DNA of 64,000 nt from Mesorhabditis belari (lineage: Eukaryota; Nematoda; Chromadorea; Rhabditida; Rhabditidae): the NCBI GenBank assembly GCA_958450365.1, contig CAUEEP010000920.1:459501-523500 (forward strand). The letters are read 5' to 3'. The position numbers were made by a program, and so were the translations under genes. Each line of letters begins with the position of its first letter. Positions within the stretch are counted from its first letter, which is position 1. Positions 33,314 through 45,214 of this stretch are shown here, piece by piece. The notes below the pieces were generated by a model. That model saw only the letters and a program-made list of their open reading frames with translations. It did not search any database and was not told the origin of the DNA.

Positions 33314-34204
33314 TTATTATGTTAATGTTGTTAATTATGTGCACTTGTTAACTTTTTTAGCCTTGTTTTTATATATTCTTGCCCTGTATTGGAGTGTGTT
33401 CTGCTTTAACTGAATAAACTTTTAAGGGACTGGCGCGAAAGCGGCGCAGGACGCTTTCTAAAGCGTGGATGCGCGTACCCCGCACGCGATACCGTACCCC
33501 GCACAAAAGTTCCCTTTTGCCATTCTTTTCATTTTCCTTCATTTCATGATGGAATCGGAAACTTTGTCCGGCTTTGATGTCGCGTTCCGCTAAGTTTTCT
33601 TTCCCCTTCGTAAAGTCTACTGTTTTTGTGGCGCGTTTTTAAAGTACTCTCTCCCCTCGTTCGTTCCCTCCTTTTTATATTGCCTGCCCTTAGTTTCTTG
33701 TTTAAAATTTTAATACGGTTTTGTTTCGTTTTCTTTTCGGCTCCTTCCACTTCATTTTTTCGAATCCGCTCACAAATGCCATATAGACTCAACGTAACCA
33801 ATGCCTTTTAACTAAAACGCAAATCTAAATAGACTACCACGATCTTCTTGTTATTTCTTTTCGGGTTTTGTATCAAATCATTTTAGAAAAGGGTTAGTAA
33901 TTCTGAAGGTGTTGGGTAAAGGAGTTAGTTACTAACTTTTTAAGACTTTACAAATCCTTTTGTGCCGGACTTTTTGCTTATTTTCCGGCCATATTACATT
34001 AGGAGCATCCCCTTTTCCCTTTTTTTACCAAACTTTATTTCCTGGAGCTTCTGATTATTTAACCAAATTTCAGATCTTTTCAAAAATCTTTGAAGCGATA
34101 TTTTGTCTACTCGACCTAGATTTGGATCGAACAACCAACGATGGGACGAACACGCAGTCAGGTATTTGTTTTGAAAATATTGGCCTGTACAGCATAATCA
34201 GTAC
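33314..34204. other. intergenic, GC-rich patch, no gene seen
   Basis: 33425-33500 is a GC-rich patch with tandem words (gcgcgtacccc, cgtaccccgcac). A basic 85-codon frame on the minus strand (33801-33544) lacks motifs. Nothing else recognised. Confidence 0.4.
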
Positions 34205-35573
34205 TTTGTGGGTTGGGGCGCACCTATATTTCTAGTTTTTCACTTTTCTAGGGGTAGTTGAGGGCGCTGAGCACGAATTTGACACTTTTAGCATAGGCTT
34301 TCAACTGAAAAACCGACGTTTCGACACATTGGGAATTACACTTTTTGCACTTTAAATTTGTGTGACTTTTTCTAGTCATTGCTATTTACCTACCGTAAAT
34401 ACTGTAATAGTACCCCACCCCCATAATGACGGTGCGGAGTGTTGCGTAGTCTAGCTTTGAACGAGTGTTTCTCGACACTAGTTTATGCTACAATGCGCGC
34501 TTAGGTATTAAAAATAGCTGAAATTCAGGGCTATTTTTTGATACCAGGACGCATTTTTTGAAAGTACGGGCGCTTTGAAAAAGAATGAAATACTAAAAAA
34601 CATTTGCGACTACGCGACTGTACGAGGGGGGTGGGGTACTATTACAGTATTTACGGTAGGCTATGGCTCAACACACCCGGAGGCTCAGGTGGGTCGTTAC
34701 GCGGCTGGTCAATCAGGCTGTATCCCATGCTCAGTCAGGTCTCCGGGTGTGCAGGGCTATGGTCTAAGAAATAGAAGTGTAATTTTTAACGTGCCGAAAT
34801 GTCGGTTTTTCGGTTGAAAACTTTTTCTAAAACTGTCAAAGTCGTGCTCGGCGCCCTCGATTACTCCTAGAAAAGTGAAAAAATCTAAAATTTATATTGG
34901 GCTGGCCGACTAGTCCGTAGAATTTTTTATTAACTTTTAAAGCGTAATTTCTCCGAAACCCCGCCATCAATCTTTCTGAAAATTTTATAGTAACTTTTAA
35001 TAAAGTTAGAAGGTTTTTTGCCAAAAGATGAGGTTTCCTTTCCCGTATTACTTTTTATAGAAATTGAAAAAAACGATTTTCGACAGTAACTTAAACTCAT
35101 TTTTTTAGCATAAAAACCACATACCAAATAAGTCGGTCACGACAAACCCATGTCAGAATTTTTATGATTATTTTAGCCAGACTTTGGATAAAGAAGTCGA
35201 GTTAGAGATTTTGCTTTTTTTGAGTTTTCCATTTTTACCCTGACATTTTTCGAAAGAAAGGTGCGTTTTTTAAAATTAAAGCTTTATATGGAAAACGGTT
35301 CCACCAGAAAGATCTCCAGTTTTGTTCACTTCATTTTGTTTTTGGGTTCAGCTTTTTATCTAAAAACTGGACTATGGAAAGTTCAATTGAAGACAGTTCC
35401 CTCAAAAAGCGCCAGGAACCAAGCAACTAATGAAGGCTTCGAAACTAGTTGCTCTCATTTGTTTTTTTTAGAAAAATGGATGGTGGGGTTTTTAAGGAAT
35501 TACACTTTTAAAGTTGATAAAAAAATGCTTCGAACTTATCGACCGGTCTAATAGGTGGCCCCCAACCCACAAA
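34205..35573. mobile_element. composite inverted-repeat element, about 1.37 kb
   Basis: Ends TTTGTGGGTTGGGGCGCACC and (complement) TTTGTGGGTTGGGGGCCACC form a 20-bp terminal inverted repeat. Inside are two foldback pairs: 34205-34350 with 34765-34905, and 34906-35000 with 35455-35560. A separate MITE (34391-34658) is inserted in the first loop. No transposase recognised. Confidence 0.78.
34391..34658 (+). mobile_element. TACCGTAAATACTG MITE, copy 1 (nested)
   Basis: 268 bp with near-perfect terminal inverted repeats of about 27 bp (TACCGTAAATACTGTAATAG ... ending in its complement). Sub-terminal sequence includes gcggagtgttgcgtagtctagc. Nearly identical copies lie at 58366-58634 and 62626-62894. 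This copy is nested in the 34205-35573 element. Confidence 0.95.
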
Positions 35574-35902
35574 ATACCGCAGAAACTTTATTAAATTGAT
35601 GACCAATTCAAATTTAACTTATTTCTCGTAAAATCAACCTTTCCTCAATGAGATCAATCGAATGTTATCCACACCAACAGTACAGGCATGACACTTTTCC
35701 ACGGAAGCCCAGAAAATTCCAAAGCCTAAAGACAAACTCGAGAAAACGATTTGAACTTCTAAATTCACAGATCTGAAGTTTTAAACTTGTTGCTTTATAG
35801 ACTGTCTTGAATGGGAGGGAAGAGAATCGGGTGAAGAATCGAGAAGCGGCTGGAAATGCAAAGAATCGATCTAAAAGTCTGAATAACTCCGCAACTTCGA
35901 GA

Positions 35903-38900
35903 ATGAAACGAAAAGCAAACGCTGATCCGGAAGAAACGACTTCTTTTCCAAAGGTTTTCTTTAAATTTTTGACCATGAAATCAAGATTATAGAGCATATT
36001 GCTCATTTATGTTAGGTTTGCCCCATAAGGAATCGTTTTTGTGGTGCAAAAAGTAGGCTGAATTTAAGCTGGAAAATAATACATTTTCGAAAATCTCTAA
36101 AATTTTAAGGGAAAGCTGCACTCATTTTTTACGAGTAATTTCTTGAAGTCGACTTTAAATAATAGAAAAAGTGTTTTTGAATTAGTGGATCCGTTTGTAA
36201 GAAATTCCAGTTCAAATCGTTCCAAAAACTTTCTTGTCAACCTAATATAACACTGATGAGGTTCAAGTTTTGATATCTAGCAAACATTCACAAGAGGCTT
36301 GTCGCTTGTCAAAGATGGTCTCCATAATAAGTCCACAATTCCCGCTGAAGATCCACCAACAGAAGAAGATGAGGTGAATAGTTTGAACTTTTGGTTATTT
36401 TACCCGTTGGTTTCAGGATCCCCTATGGACCCCTATGAAAACCTCACAGAGAGATAAGAATAGGAATAAGGATAAGTGCCAGGTGAGACTTAACAACTGG
36501 ATTAAAGTGTAGAAATTGAGAATTTTAAACTTTTTAGTTCCCGGATTGCCAATCAGATTGTCGAGCAAGAGTTCCATCTACATGCTATTATCATATGATT
36601 ATCCATGGTTCACGGAGATTTCATTGTTCAAGTGAGTATATTTAAATTTGACCAATATTTTCTGTGACTTTCCGTAATTTTCTATTATCCAATTTCAGAG
36701 TGTCATTTCACAACCCATCAACACGACAATGTTGCTCAACATTTAAAAGGAAATTGTGGAGGAAAAAGTGTCGACAAACTGTATGTTTTCAGCAACAGTT
36801 TGAAAAATGGGTTTTGCAGAGATCAGAGCATGATCGACGAATGGCGTCAATTGTCAAGGATTTGCTATCCGACACGAGCGAAGGAAATCAATGCATTCAT
36901 CACAAAGAAAGAAGTAAAGGTACGTTGCGTGTGACATTTATAAAAGATATATTAGGTTGGTGAATAAGTCTTTTCGTTCCTTTCCATACTTCCGTTGAAA
37001 CATAACAAATTCACCAATTAACTTATGGTTTGCTCTATATAAAATGTGTTAATTGTTCAATTCCCCATCTTTTTAAATCAATTTGGGTTCGCTTTCAAGC
37101 AAATTTCAGAGTGAAAACGTGTTAAAAATCTCTAAAAAACTCGACGAAGAAATTGGCGGACTCAATTTCTCTGAAAATTTTGACAATATACCTAATTTTT
37201 TTATGCTTTACCTTTTATCTATTGACACAAAGATGGGTTTCCTTAGCTAAAGTGTCTAAACAGCATCATCGAGCCGTCGCCCTTTTGGACTTCATGCTCC
37301 CAAAAAATCCAGACATTTTAAACCCGTTTTGCAGAAAAATGATTGGCTTTTCCAATGAAACAAGCCGTAGTTCAATTGGTGCCTTTGTTGGTTTTAAATG
37401 GAAGTACGAAAAGACTTGTTCACCAGCCTAATACTGTGAAGTTTTGATTATTGACAAGCTAATCGTTAAACTTAAGCTCCTTGCCAGTTCAAACCTCCAA
37501 ACCGATCAGGGTGCAACGGAAGAGATGAATGAGGAATCACGGAACAAGTCAAATAAATGTCAGGTGAGTGCAAATGAATTTTAGTTGAAGTCGAGAGACT
37601 AATGAATATTGAAATTCCGTTCTTCAAAGTCAGCTATCGTTTCAGTTTCCAAATTGTCGATCTGAAGTGCAACACGACAACCAAAAAAAATGTTACCTAC
37701 ATTTGATAACCCATGGACCAAAGAGATTTACTTGTTCATGTGAGTGTTTTAAGTTATAAACCTTAACCTATCAAATCAATCAATTTAAGATTGTGATTTC
37801 ACTGCGCATCAGCTCGATCAGATCGAGCAACATTGCCAGAAAAAGAAAAATACTGGATGTCAGGGGGAAATCATCGATCATATGTTTGTCATTTATTTAA
37901 CTTTTTGCTAATTTCCGTGTAATTTGTTGATCTCTTGACTCAGCTCTATTCTATTATTTGCAGCGATCAAACAATGATTGATGAATGGAGTAATCTAGCA
38001 ATTGTTTGTTTCCCAACGTTTCCCAATGTCAGAGAGCTCAGCGATTTGTTCGCACAAGAACTAGCAAAGGTCAGCTTAGACATATATATCTAGTGATAAA
38101 CAATGACAAATGTTTTGATTGGTCCGATAATCTTGTTATAGAGTCGTGATGTTCAAGTGGTGCCAGAGCCGAGAGTTGCTCCTATAAAGAACGAGAACGA
38201 AGATTTGGAGGCTTTGCTCTTCGCGCGAATTTCTTCAGCAGAAGTTAGTCTTTAAAGATATTTACTAAAGTGTAAATCAAACTTTTCATTTTTATATTTA
38301 ATCTATTTCAGAGAGAAAGACTCCCGGAAGCGAATGTCTCTCCAAGATCAAGGCCGACCAGTCCGCTAAGGAGATCATGCTTTATGCAACAAAGAACAAT
38401 TGAGGTTGACGATGAGAATACAGTAAGTAATTCAAGCAACTTCGAGTACTGAATGCTAAAACAAATCAAGAATCTAATTTTAGCAGAACACGGAGGAAAG
38501 GATTGGTCGTCGACAGATTGAAGAGCCTCCCTTGATACCAATTCTACCGCGCTCACGATCAATGAGTGATGTTCGCCGATTGGATTATCCAACAACCTCG
38601 GGAAATGCTTCACCACAGGTAAAATTTTACCAGCACTAGTCAAGTTCCATAATCCTCCTATAAGCAAGGGCTTTGGAGTTTCTCAACTTGAAGAATTCTG
38701 TTTAGTCCAATGATGTTCCAACCTTGTCTTTGTCGCTTGTAAAAGATGAAAGCTCTCCAAGAATTCAAGCAATTCAACAACAAGACAGTGGTTTACAAAT
38801 TCAGGTTTAACAATAGATTTACTCAAATCAATTCTTTGTTTTCAGCAATTGACTCAAGAAGTTGGGAGATTGAAAGCCGAGAATGAAATGCTGAATACCA

Positions 38901-39201
38901 GAGTTGCCGACGAAAGGAAGCAGAAAGACATGGTAAGTGGGGGAATCTGAAAACAAAATATTTAATCAAAAATTTGAAACTTTAAAGATTAAAGAAACTA
39001 AAGGTCACAAATTTTACGCAGACATTTTTTAGGCTCAAAGGCTGCTTGGACAACGGGTCACCGTGATCGAGATGCTTGAGGAAAGGGTGAGAATCACTAA
39101 TTGAAACTTTATGACTGAAAACTTGATCAATCTTAAGGAATACCATTCAGATTCTTCAATTGGAAGCAGAACTGGAAAAGTGCGTTGTCACATTGGATTG
39201 A
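35903..39201 (+). CDS. two-unit zinc-finger and coiled-coil protein
   Basis: Multi-exon plus-strand gene. The 5' end is uncertain: an acceptor lies at 35800, and the first ATG in that exon is at 35903 (MKRKANADPEE, nuclear-type basic start). Exons then encode two repeated units. Unit 1: DKNRNKDKCQ, FPDCQSDCRARVPSTCYYH, RRFHCSECHFTTHQHDNVAQH (C2H2-like), then QSMIDEWRQLS. Unit 2: NEESRNKSNKCQ, FPNCRSEVQHDN, KRFTCSDCDFTAHQLDQIEQH, then QTMIDEWSNLA. A Ser/Pro-rich linker and a C-terminal coiled coil (LTQEVGRLKAENEML, VIEMLEERILQLEAELEK) end at TGA 39201, with AATAAA near 39300. The intron between the units holds a complete 480-bp MITE. Probably nuclear and nucleic-acid binding; no named family assigned. 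Some 5' exon junctions do not resolve by eye. Confidence 0.75.
36952..37431 (+). mobile_element. mariner-like MITE with TTAGG ends, complete
   Basis: TA-flanked. Termini TTAGGTTGGTGAATAAGTCT and (complement) TTAGGCTGGTGAACAAGTCT, 480 bp. The interior retains the words ttgacacaaagatgggtttcctta and aatccagacattttaaacccg, without a usable frame. Lies in an intron of the zinc-finger gene. Related end fragments at 1378-1566 and 32790-32975. Confidence 0.9.
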
Positions 39202-39973
39202 AGAGAGTTTGGGGAAAAGATTATCATTGCCAGTCGTGCGTCTATTTTCACTTGTTTTTACGGATAACTTATTTCGTTATATGATAATTTATTTGGATTC
39301 AATAAAAATGTGCTGTGCTATGACGCTTTGTTCAATTTGTCACTAAACAATCAAGGTTTTATTTGGAAGAGGAAACGAAATGAGTTGAACGATGGGTATG
39401 ATGGACCGTGCCTAGATTTAGGAAACAATAAAATTTGCACCGAAGAAGGAGTTGAGAGCTGAGTCGAGAGTTGTGAGCTGAGTTGCTGGCTTATTACCGT
39501 TTATTAGTTGAACTGAAACAAAAGAGAAGAACTTTACAGAGGTTATTTCTTACCCTAGATTGAGATACCCTAGAATGAGATACTCTTGCCCGGGCTGTAG
39601 ATTGCCACAGTTGTTTGCGGATGAATTGTGACTAAAAGTGAAACTCCCTGGAAATTGGAATAGATGACAAAAACGAACAAAAGTCGCTAAACTCTGTAGA
39701 ATTTAGAATTCTTGAATTTTCTTTGATAATGCTGAGATGGTGAAGGGCAGAGATCTTCACATTTTAGCCAAATATCAGCATCAGATGACACGAGAACGGC
39801 TGAATCAAAAAGATATTTATGTTTATGCCTGGGTTTACTTTATAAATCTTTAGTATAAAATTCCAAAGCTTGGAGTAAGCTTCAGTATCACGAAATGGAG
39901 TGAGTATCACAAAATGGCTTCAGTTTTTTCTCATTCTGACACGGAGAAGCCATTTTGCATAGAAGTGTTTCTA
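39202..39973. other. intergenic, no gene seen
   Basis: 3' region of the zinc-finger gene (AATAAA near 39300), then AT-rich sequence with small tandem words (gaattgagagctgag, taccctagaatgagata). Nothing recognised. Confidence 0.4.
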
Positions 39974-40505
39974 TTGGGTTGGTGGATTGAAAACTGCCGG
40001 CTATTGTCATATGTAACAGTTTGAGCACTTTCTTCAAAAGAAACCCATTTTGGTGTCAATGGAAAAGTTGTAGAGAATCAAAAATCAAGCTTATATCCAA
40101 ATTTTCAGAACGATTCAAAAACTGGTTTTCAAGAAATGTCAAAATTTACAAATTTTCTCAAAACGCAAAACAAAACTTGCATTTTAAGCGAAACTACTAA
40201 ATGTATCTTTTTGGAAATTTGGCTATAAGCCTAATTTTTGTTTCTCTACAACTTTTCTATTGACACCAAAATGGGTTTCTTTTGAAGAAAGTGCCCAAAC
40301 TGGGACATCTCCAGTCCTCCATTCTTGAGTCTCACACTTGTCTCACACACAAACCAAAATCCTACTACGAAAGAGGAATCCGCAAATTGCCTGTAAAATG
40401 GGCAGAAGTCGTCAATCATAATGGAAATTATTTGGAATGAATTCATGGTTTTATGTTGAATAAATTTTAGTTCAAAGTCCGGCAGTTTTCAATTCACCAA
40501 CCCAA
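39974..40505 (+). mobile_element. mariner-derived foldback MITE, copy C
   Basis: TA-flanked and complete: left TTGGGTTGGTGGATTG, right caattcaccaacccaa, internal inverted repeat as in copy A, 532 bp. A further solo right end (gcagttttcaattcaccaac) lies at about 40697-40722. Confidence 0.92.
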
Positions 40506-41958
40506 TAAAAAATGTTAGTATTGAAATATTATAATAGACTTGGAAGAACGCTCTTTGGTTTGGCAATCATCTTTAGCCATTATGATATTAATCAATTAAT
40601 TGATTCTAATTGTGAAATCAAGGTTAGCCTTGATCTTTCTGAATTGACATCCAGAGACACAGATCTTTATTTTTCATGTTTTCAAGTCACCAACCCGCAG
40701 TTTTCAATTCACCAACCCAATATTTGTCCTTTTGGTTCTTTCTTTTCCCAAATCGAGACAAAACAGTAGAATTGAGTTTTCATCATGATCTTGCTCAAAA
40801 ATATTTTTCGTCTCAATGTTTGACTGTTTTGGTTTTATAGAGCTTTTTTATAGAGATACTTGCAGTTTTTTTTCATTGAATTCATTACCCTTTCATAGAA
40901 TTTGTTTGCTAAAGTATAAAAACAAAAAAAATTACGTGTCCAGCTTTTTGTAAACAAAGAGATTTGTGGGTGGTGAGCAATAACACGTGGAAAGGGAAAG
41001 ATGGAGAATTTGAGTGCTTGGCAATGGAACAGAGAAGATTCTCATTTCAGACACAGGAAAACCGTAAAAGTTAAACCAAACCAAACCAAAGCTTGCTTGG
41101 ATTGGCTTGGACTCGCTTTGGCTCTTGAAATCTTGGTTTAGGAATAGCTCTGGTAATTTATTATCGATCAGTTGCACTCAAACTGATAGTAAATGAACTA
41201 TCGTGCACTTTGAAATCAAATCTCTGAAACTCTTTGTCATTTTAGCTTGAATGAACCCGTTACTTGATAGTAAATGACGCTTGATCTCACGCTAAATTTA
41301 ATTCATCAAAGTTCTAATTAGATTACTTTTCCCCAAAACCAGTAATAGCCCAACTTTCAATACAAATAAATTTGAAATGCACATTTGTTTTCATAAATTG
41401 AAAATAACTCTTGATTTGTTTACTCATTACGGAAATTTATTCAGCTAACAAAAATATTTGAGAGCATCAAAAATTGTTCGAATTTTTGTGTGGGAGGGAA
41501 ATCACATGCAATACAGGCAATTTTAGACAAACCCACTCATCTGAATGACAACATTTTCGATGTCTCTGATGTCAAAAAAAATGGGACGCTTGGGAAGAAA
41601 AGAGAAATATTTGCTTTTATCGAAAACACATAAATTCGACCCCGACTTGGGGAAAAGGTATAAAAGAATTGGGGAAAAGAAAGGACCAACAAGGCAATCA
41701 CAATTTGAAGGCTCCTATCTCATAGTCAGCTGACGCTGACGTCTTACTGTATCAGCTGACGCAGATACAGTAAGACTTGGAAGAAGATTGTAATTGGCTG
41801 TTGACTGTTGGCTTATCTTGGCTGTTGGCTGAATATTTTTCTCCTTTTCTTTTTCTAATCATGATTTGATAAGTCCATTCTTTCTATCAGTAATCTTTTT
41901 GATCTTGTCTATCATTTCTATCATCTTGTCTTTCTTTTACTAAAGCTATCAATTCAGA
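40506..41958. other. intergenic upstream of mucin-type TIMP gene
   Basis: AT-rich. Contains a solo MITE end (about 40697-40722), an (aaacc)n-type patch at 41075-41095, and a hairpin at 41741-41776 (gtcttactgtatc / gatacagtaagac). The hairpin is embedded in repeated cagctgacgc words about 190 bp upstream of the TIMP-like start and could be a regulatory site. No gene recognised. Confidence 0.45.
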
Positions 41959-44531
41959 ATGACTTTCCACAAATTCCTCCTCGTCGCATTGATCGTCGGC
42001 CCAATTTTCGTATTGGCTCGACCAAGCCAAGACTCGAAATGGCAAAATGATCAAGAACAAAACGATAATCAAAATGGAAATGGATGGGGAAACGGACAAA
42101 ATGAAGATGGATGGGAACATGGACAAAATGGACAGGGCCAAAATGGACATGGACATGAAGGAAATGATAACGATGGATGGGGACAAAATGGACAAAGAGG
42201 AAACAATGGAAATTGGAATGGAAATGGATGGGATGATAGCTCTGATAGCTCTGATAGCTCGCGAGGTATCGTTGAAAAATAAAAATTTGCATACCAATGT
42301 CGATTTTCAGATTCCAATAGCAATGAGCATGGAAATGGACAAAACAGACGGTGTTATTGTCCATTCAACTTTGGAGATTTCACCCAGCGAGCCTGTGCCC
42401 TTGATTGGAGTGAGTTTAAGATGCTTGTGTTTTGAATAGACTTTGAATAGATCCTTAGACTTTACAATGAAAGAACTATTTCATTTTCATCATTTCATTT
42501 TCATCATTTCAGTCTCTCACTCTAAAGTCACCGGCACCGGCAAAAAAGTGATCATCAATGGAATCAAGTACAAACAGTACACACTTCAGCACATCCAGGT
42601 CTACAAAGTAGGTTCCACTTCTGAATCTGATTGTTTAGATTAGATAGATGTGAATTAAATCAATTAAATTGATTTCAGAACATAGTACAGATTTATCTAA
42701 ATCTTTAGGGTGAAGCCAGTCTGCCAACAAGCCTCTTTGTCCCTAAGGGAAGCTGTGGAATCAATCTCAATAACAAGAAGGATTATCTCTTGAGTGGTGG
42801 GTTTTGGAAGCTTCAGATAAAAGTATACATTGTAAGAATTGCTCTGAATTCTGATTACAAAAACGTATTGCTAACTTTATGCATTTCCAGGCAATCTTAT
42901 TAACGGAAATCAACTCACCGCCACCAGTTGTACGCAACTTTTCGCCAAGAATTCCCCACAATGGAAGCAGGTTGTTTAGAATTTAAAAATTCAGCTAGAT
43001 ATTCAAGTTATTAACGTCTTACATTTGATTTCCTTTCCAGGTACCAAAGAATTTGATCAAGAAGCTCGAGAATCTCACTTGTCCATCGACTACTGCTTTT
43101 CCATCAACGTAAGTCCATTAACACTCTAGCTACTAATGCTTGAGATGTAAATTGAATTGAAAGTTTGTATTTTAGAGTTACAACTGGATCTTTCACTTCT
43201 CCAACCTCTGAGGGATCCTCAACCACAGAAAGTGGATCAACTATTAGTGGATCAACTGCTAGTGGATCAACTTTGTACGTTTTTCACTCTTTACTTTACT
43301 TTACTTTACTTGATCGAACCTAAATATTTGTTTTAGTCTCCCTACTGGATCCACTTCTGAAACCTCAACATCAACTGGTGCAGTGACAACCACTCAAGAG
43401 TCGTCTTCTACAACTACAACTACAACTACGACTACAACCACAACTACCACTACAACCACTACAACTGCGGAAGGATCTGGAAGTACCACTGAAAGTACCA
43501 CTGGAAGTACCACTGAAAGTACCACTGGAAGTACCTCAACTGCCGGACAAACAACAACCACCGAGAGATTTTCAACTTCAACGTCAACTGAAGAACAAAC
43601 TACTGGCTCTTCAACCTCTACCACTCAATCAACGATCATCCCATCCACAACTACCACCACTTTTGAAGTGAGCACCGCTGAAGCCTCAACTTCAACTGAA
43701 GCCTCAACTTCAACTGAAGCCTCAACTTCAACTGAAGCCTCAACTTCAACTGAAGCCTCAACTTCAACTGAAGCCTCAACTTCAACTGAAGCCTCAACTT
43801 CAACTGAAGCCTCACTTCAACTGAAGCCCACTTCAACTGAAGCCTCACTTCAACTGAAGCCTCAACTTCAACTGAAGCCTCACTTCACTGAAGCCTCAAC
43901 TTCAACTGAAGCCTCAACTTCAACTGAAGCCTCAACTTCAACTGAAGCCTCAACTTCAACTGAAGCCTCAACTTCAACTGAAGCCTCAACTTCAACTGAA
44001 GCCTCTTCAACTCCTGCTCAATCCACTACAACGACTACTACTGAAGAATCTTCAACTTCTGTTCAATCTACAACTGCCTTAGTGTCTTCAGCCAGCTCTG
44101 TTTCAAGCACTGCCCAATCAACTGTCGTTGTTCCATTAACAACAACCGTTGCCTCAACCTTAAGCTCTGCTCAATCCACAACTGCTGTCTCAACTTCAAC
44201 AGGAGCGTCAAGCCAAGCTGTATCAACTTCAACCGTTTATCTCCCATCGATAACTACAACAGTTGGAGGATTGAGTTCCACAACAGAAGAAAGCTCCGCG
44301 ACAGCTGCATCAAGCACAGCTCAATCCACAGTTTATGTCCCATCAACTACTACAGTTGCGGAGTTGACAAGTTCCACTGGAGTTACAACAGGAAGTGCTT
44401 CCTCAAGTCCCGTTCAATCCACTGTCATTCTCCCACAAACCACGACTACTGTTGTAGAGTTGAGCTCAACAGCAGAAGGAGTTTCATCGAGTTCTGTAGC
44501 TTCAAGCTCTGCTCCATCCACCACTGCCTAA
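41959..44531 (+). CDS. TIMP-like protein with mucin-like C-terminal tail
   Basis: Eight exons: 41959-42265, 42311-42409, 42513-42607, 42709-42796, 42891-42970, 43041-43108, 43176-43274, 43337-44531. The frame closes at 676 residues. Signal peptide (MTFHKFLLVALIVGPIFVLA), then about 95 residues rich in Gly, Asn, Gln, Asp and Trp (NGQGQNGHGHEGNDNDGWG). The N-TIMP domain follows with all six cysteines (CYCPFNFGDFTQRAC, KGSCGINLNNKKDYLLSG, TSC, LTCPS). About 450 residues of Ser/Thr-rich sequence complete it, including poly-Thr and about 17 units of an 18-bp repeat (ASTSTE). It looks like a secreted, heavily O-glycosylated matrix or mucus protein carrying an inhibitor-type domain. There is no terminal hydrophobic segment, so no membrane or GPI anchor. 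Whether the domain inhibits a peptidase is unknown. Confidence 0.88.
43678..44005 (+). repeat. 18-bp coding minisatellite with compensated frameshifts
   Basis: Units of gcctcaacttcaactgaa (ASTSTE). Between about 43809 and 43895 some units are 17 or 16 bp long. The reading frame slips to LQLKP-type peptide, returns, slips again and is restored, because the missing bases sum to six. Confidence 0.9.
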
Positions 44532-44875
44532 TCTTGCATAATGTTATGTGTATGTAATTATTGTTGTGTTTTTCAAAAGATGAGCTTGCATTTCTGTGAT
44601 TTCAAAGCAGTGCTTTCCCGCCAATTTTCTTGTAAAGTTTTATCTGTGAGCAATAAATTTCTACGCAAATGAGCACAATAAACAAAAAGATTATGACAAT
44701 GAACAGCTACCAAAACTGAAAAGATTAAAGAAACAAGAGCACTCATTGTTCTTTCATTTCCTCTTCGGCCAGTTCATCAAAATGTTTAGTTTGAGTTTGC
44801 GTCGAAATTAGAAGTTAGAAGAAGTTTGAGGTCAGTTTGAGTACCGATTTCTCTCATCGACAGTCTTCTCAAGTT
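44532..44875. other. 3' region of the mucin-type TIMP gene
   Basis: Contains caataaattt at about 44650 and cacaataaac at 44685 as poly(A) candidates. No gene. Confidence 0.45.
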
Positions 44876-45058
44876 GAATAATAGATCAGCTGCCGGATCA
44901 GCTGCCGGATCAGCTGCCGGATCAGCTGCCGGATCAGCTGCCGGATCAGCTGCCGGATCAGCTGCCGGATCAGCTGCCGGATCAGCTGCCGGATCAGCTG
45001 CCGGATCAGCTGCCGGATCAGCCGCCGGATCAGCCGCCGGATCAGCCGCCGGATCAGC
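44876..45058. repeat. 12-bp minisatellite GATCAGCTGCCG
   Basis: About 15 near-identical 12-bp units, the last three with gccgcc in place of gctgcc. Each unit carries CAGCTG, a palindrome and E-box form. The plus-strand frame reads (SAAG)n, but no start codon, domain or signal supports coding. Confidence 0.92.
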
Positions 45059-45214
45059 TCTTTTCTATAAGTTTTCGTTGAAAGTACACAAGGTTAAAGT
45101 ACATTAAAGAGGACACAAGTCGAAGCAAACCGGAAATGAGAGTATCCAAAAATTGTAGCGATGGTCAAGTAGTGAACGTTATTTGGATTACCCTCAAAAA
45201 TTAGCTTCTTTTAG

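Noticed and set aside
33544..33801. Basic 85-codon minus-strand frame
   Set aside because: No ATG context, splice partner or motif; composition follows the local purine-rich strand.
42047..42439. Alternative plus-strand frame of Met/Asp/Lys repeats
   Set aside because: Shadow of the Gly/Asn-rich first exon of the TIMP-like gene, which has the signal peptide and splices correctly.
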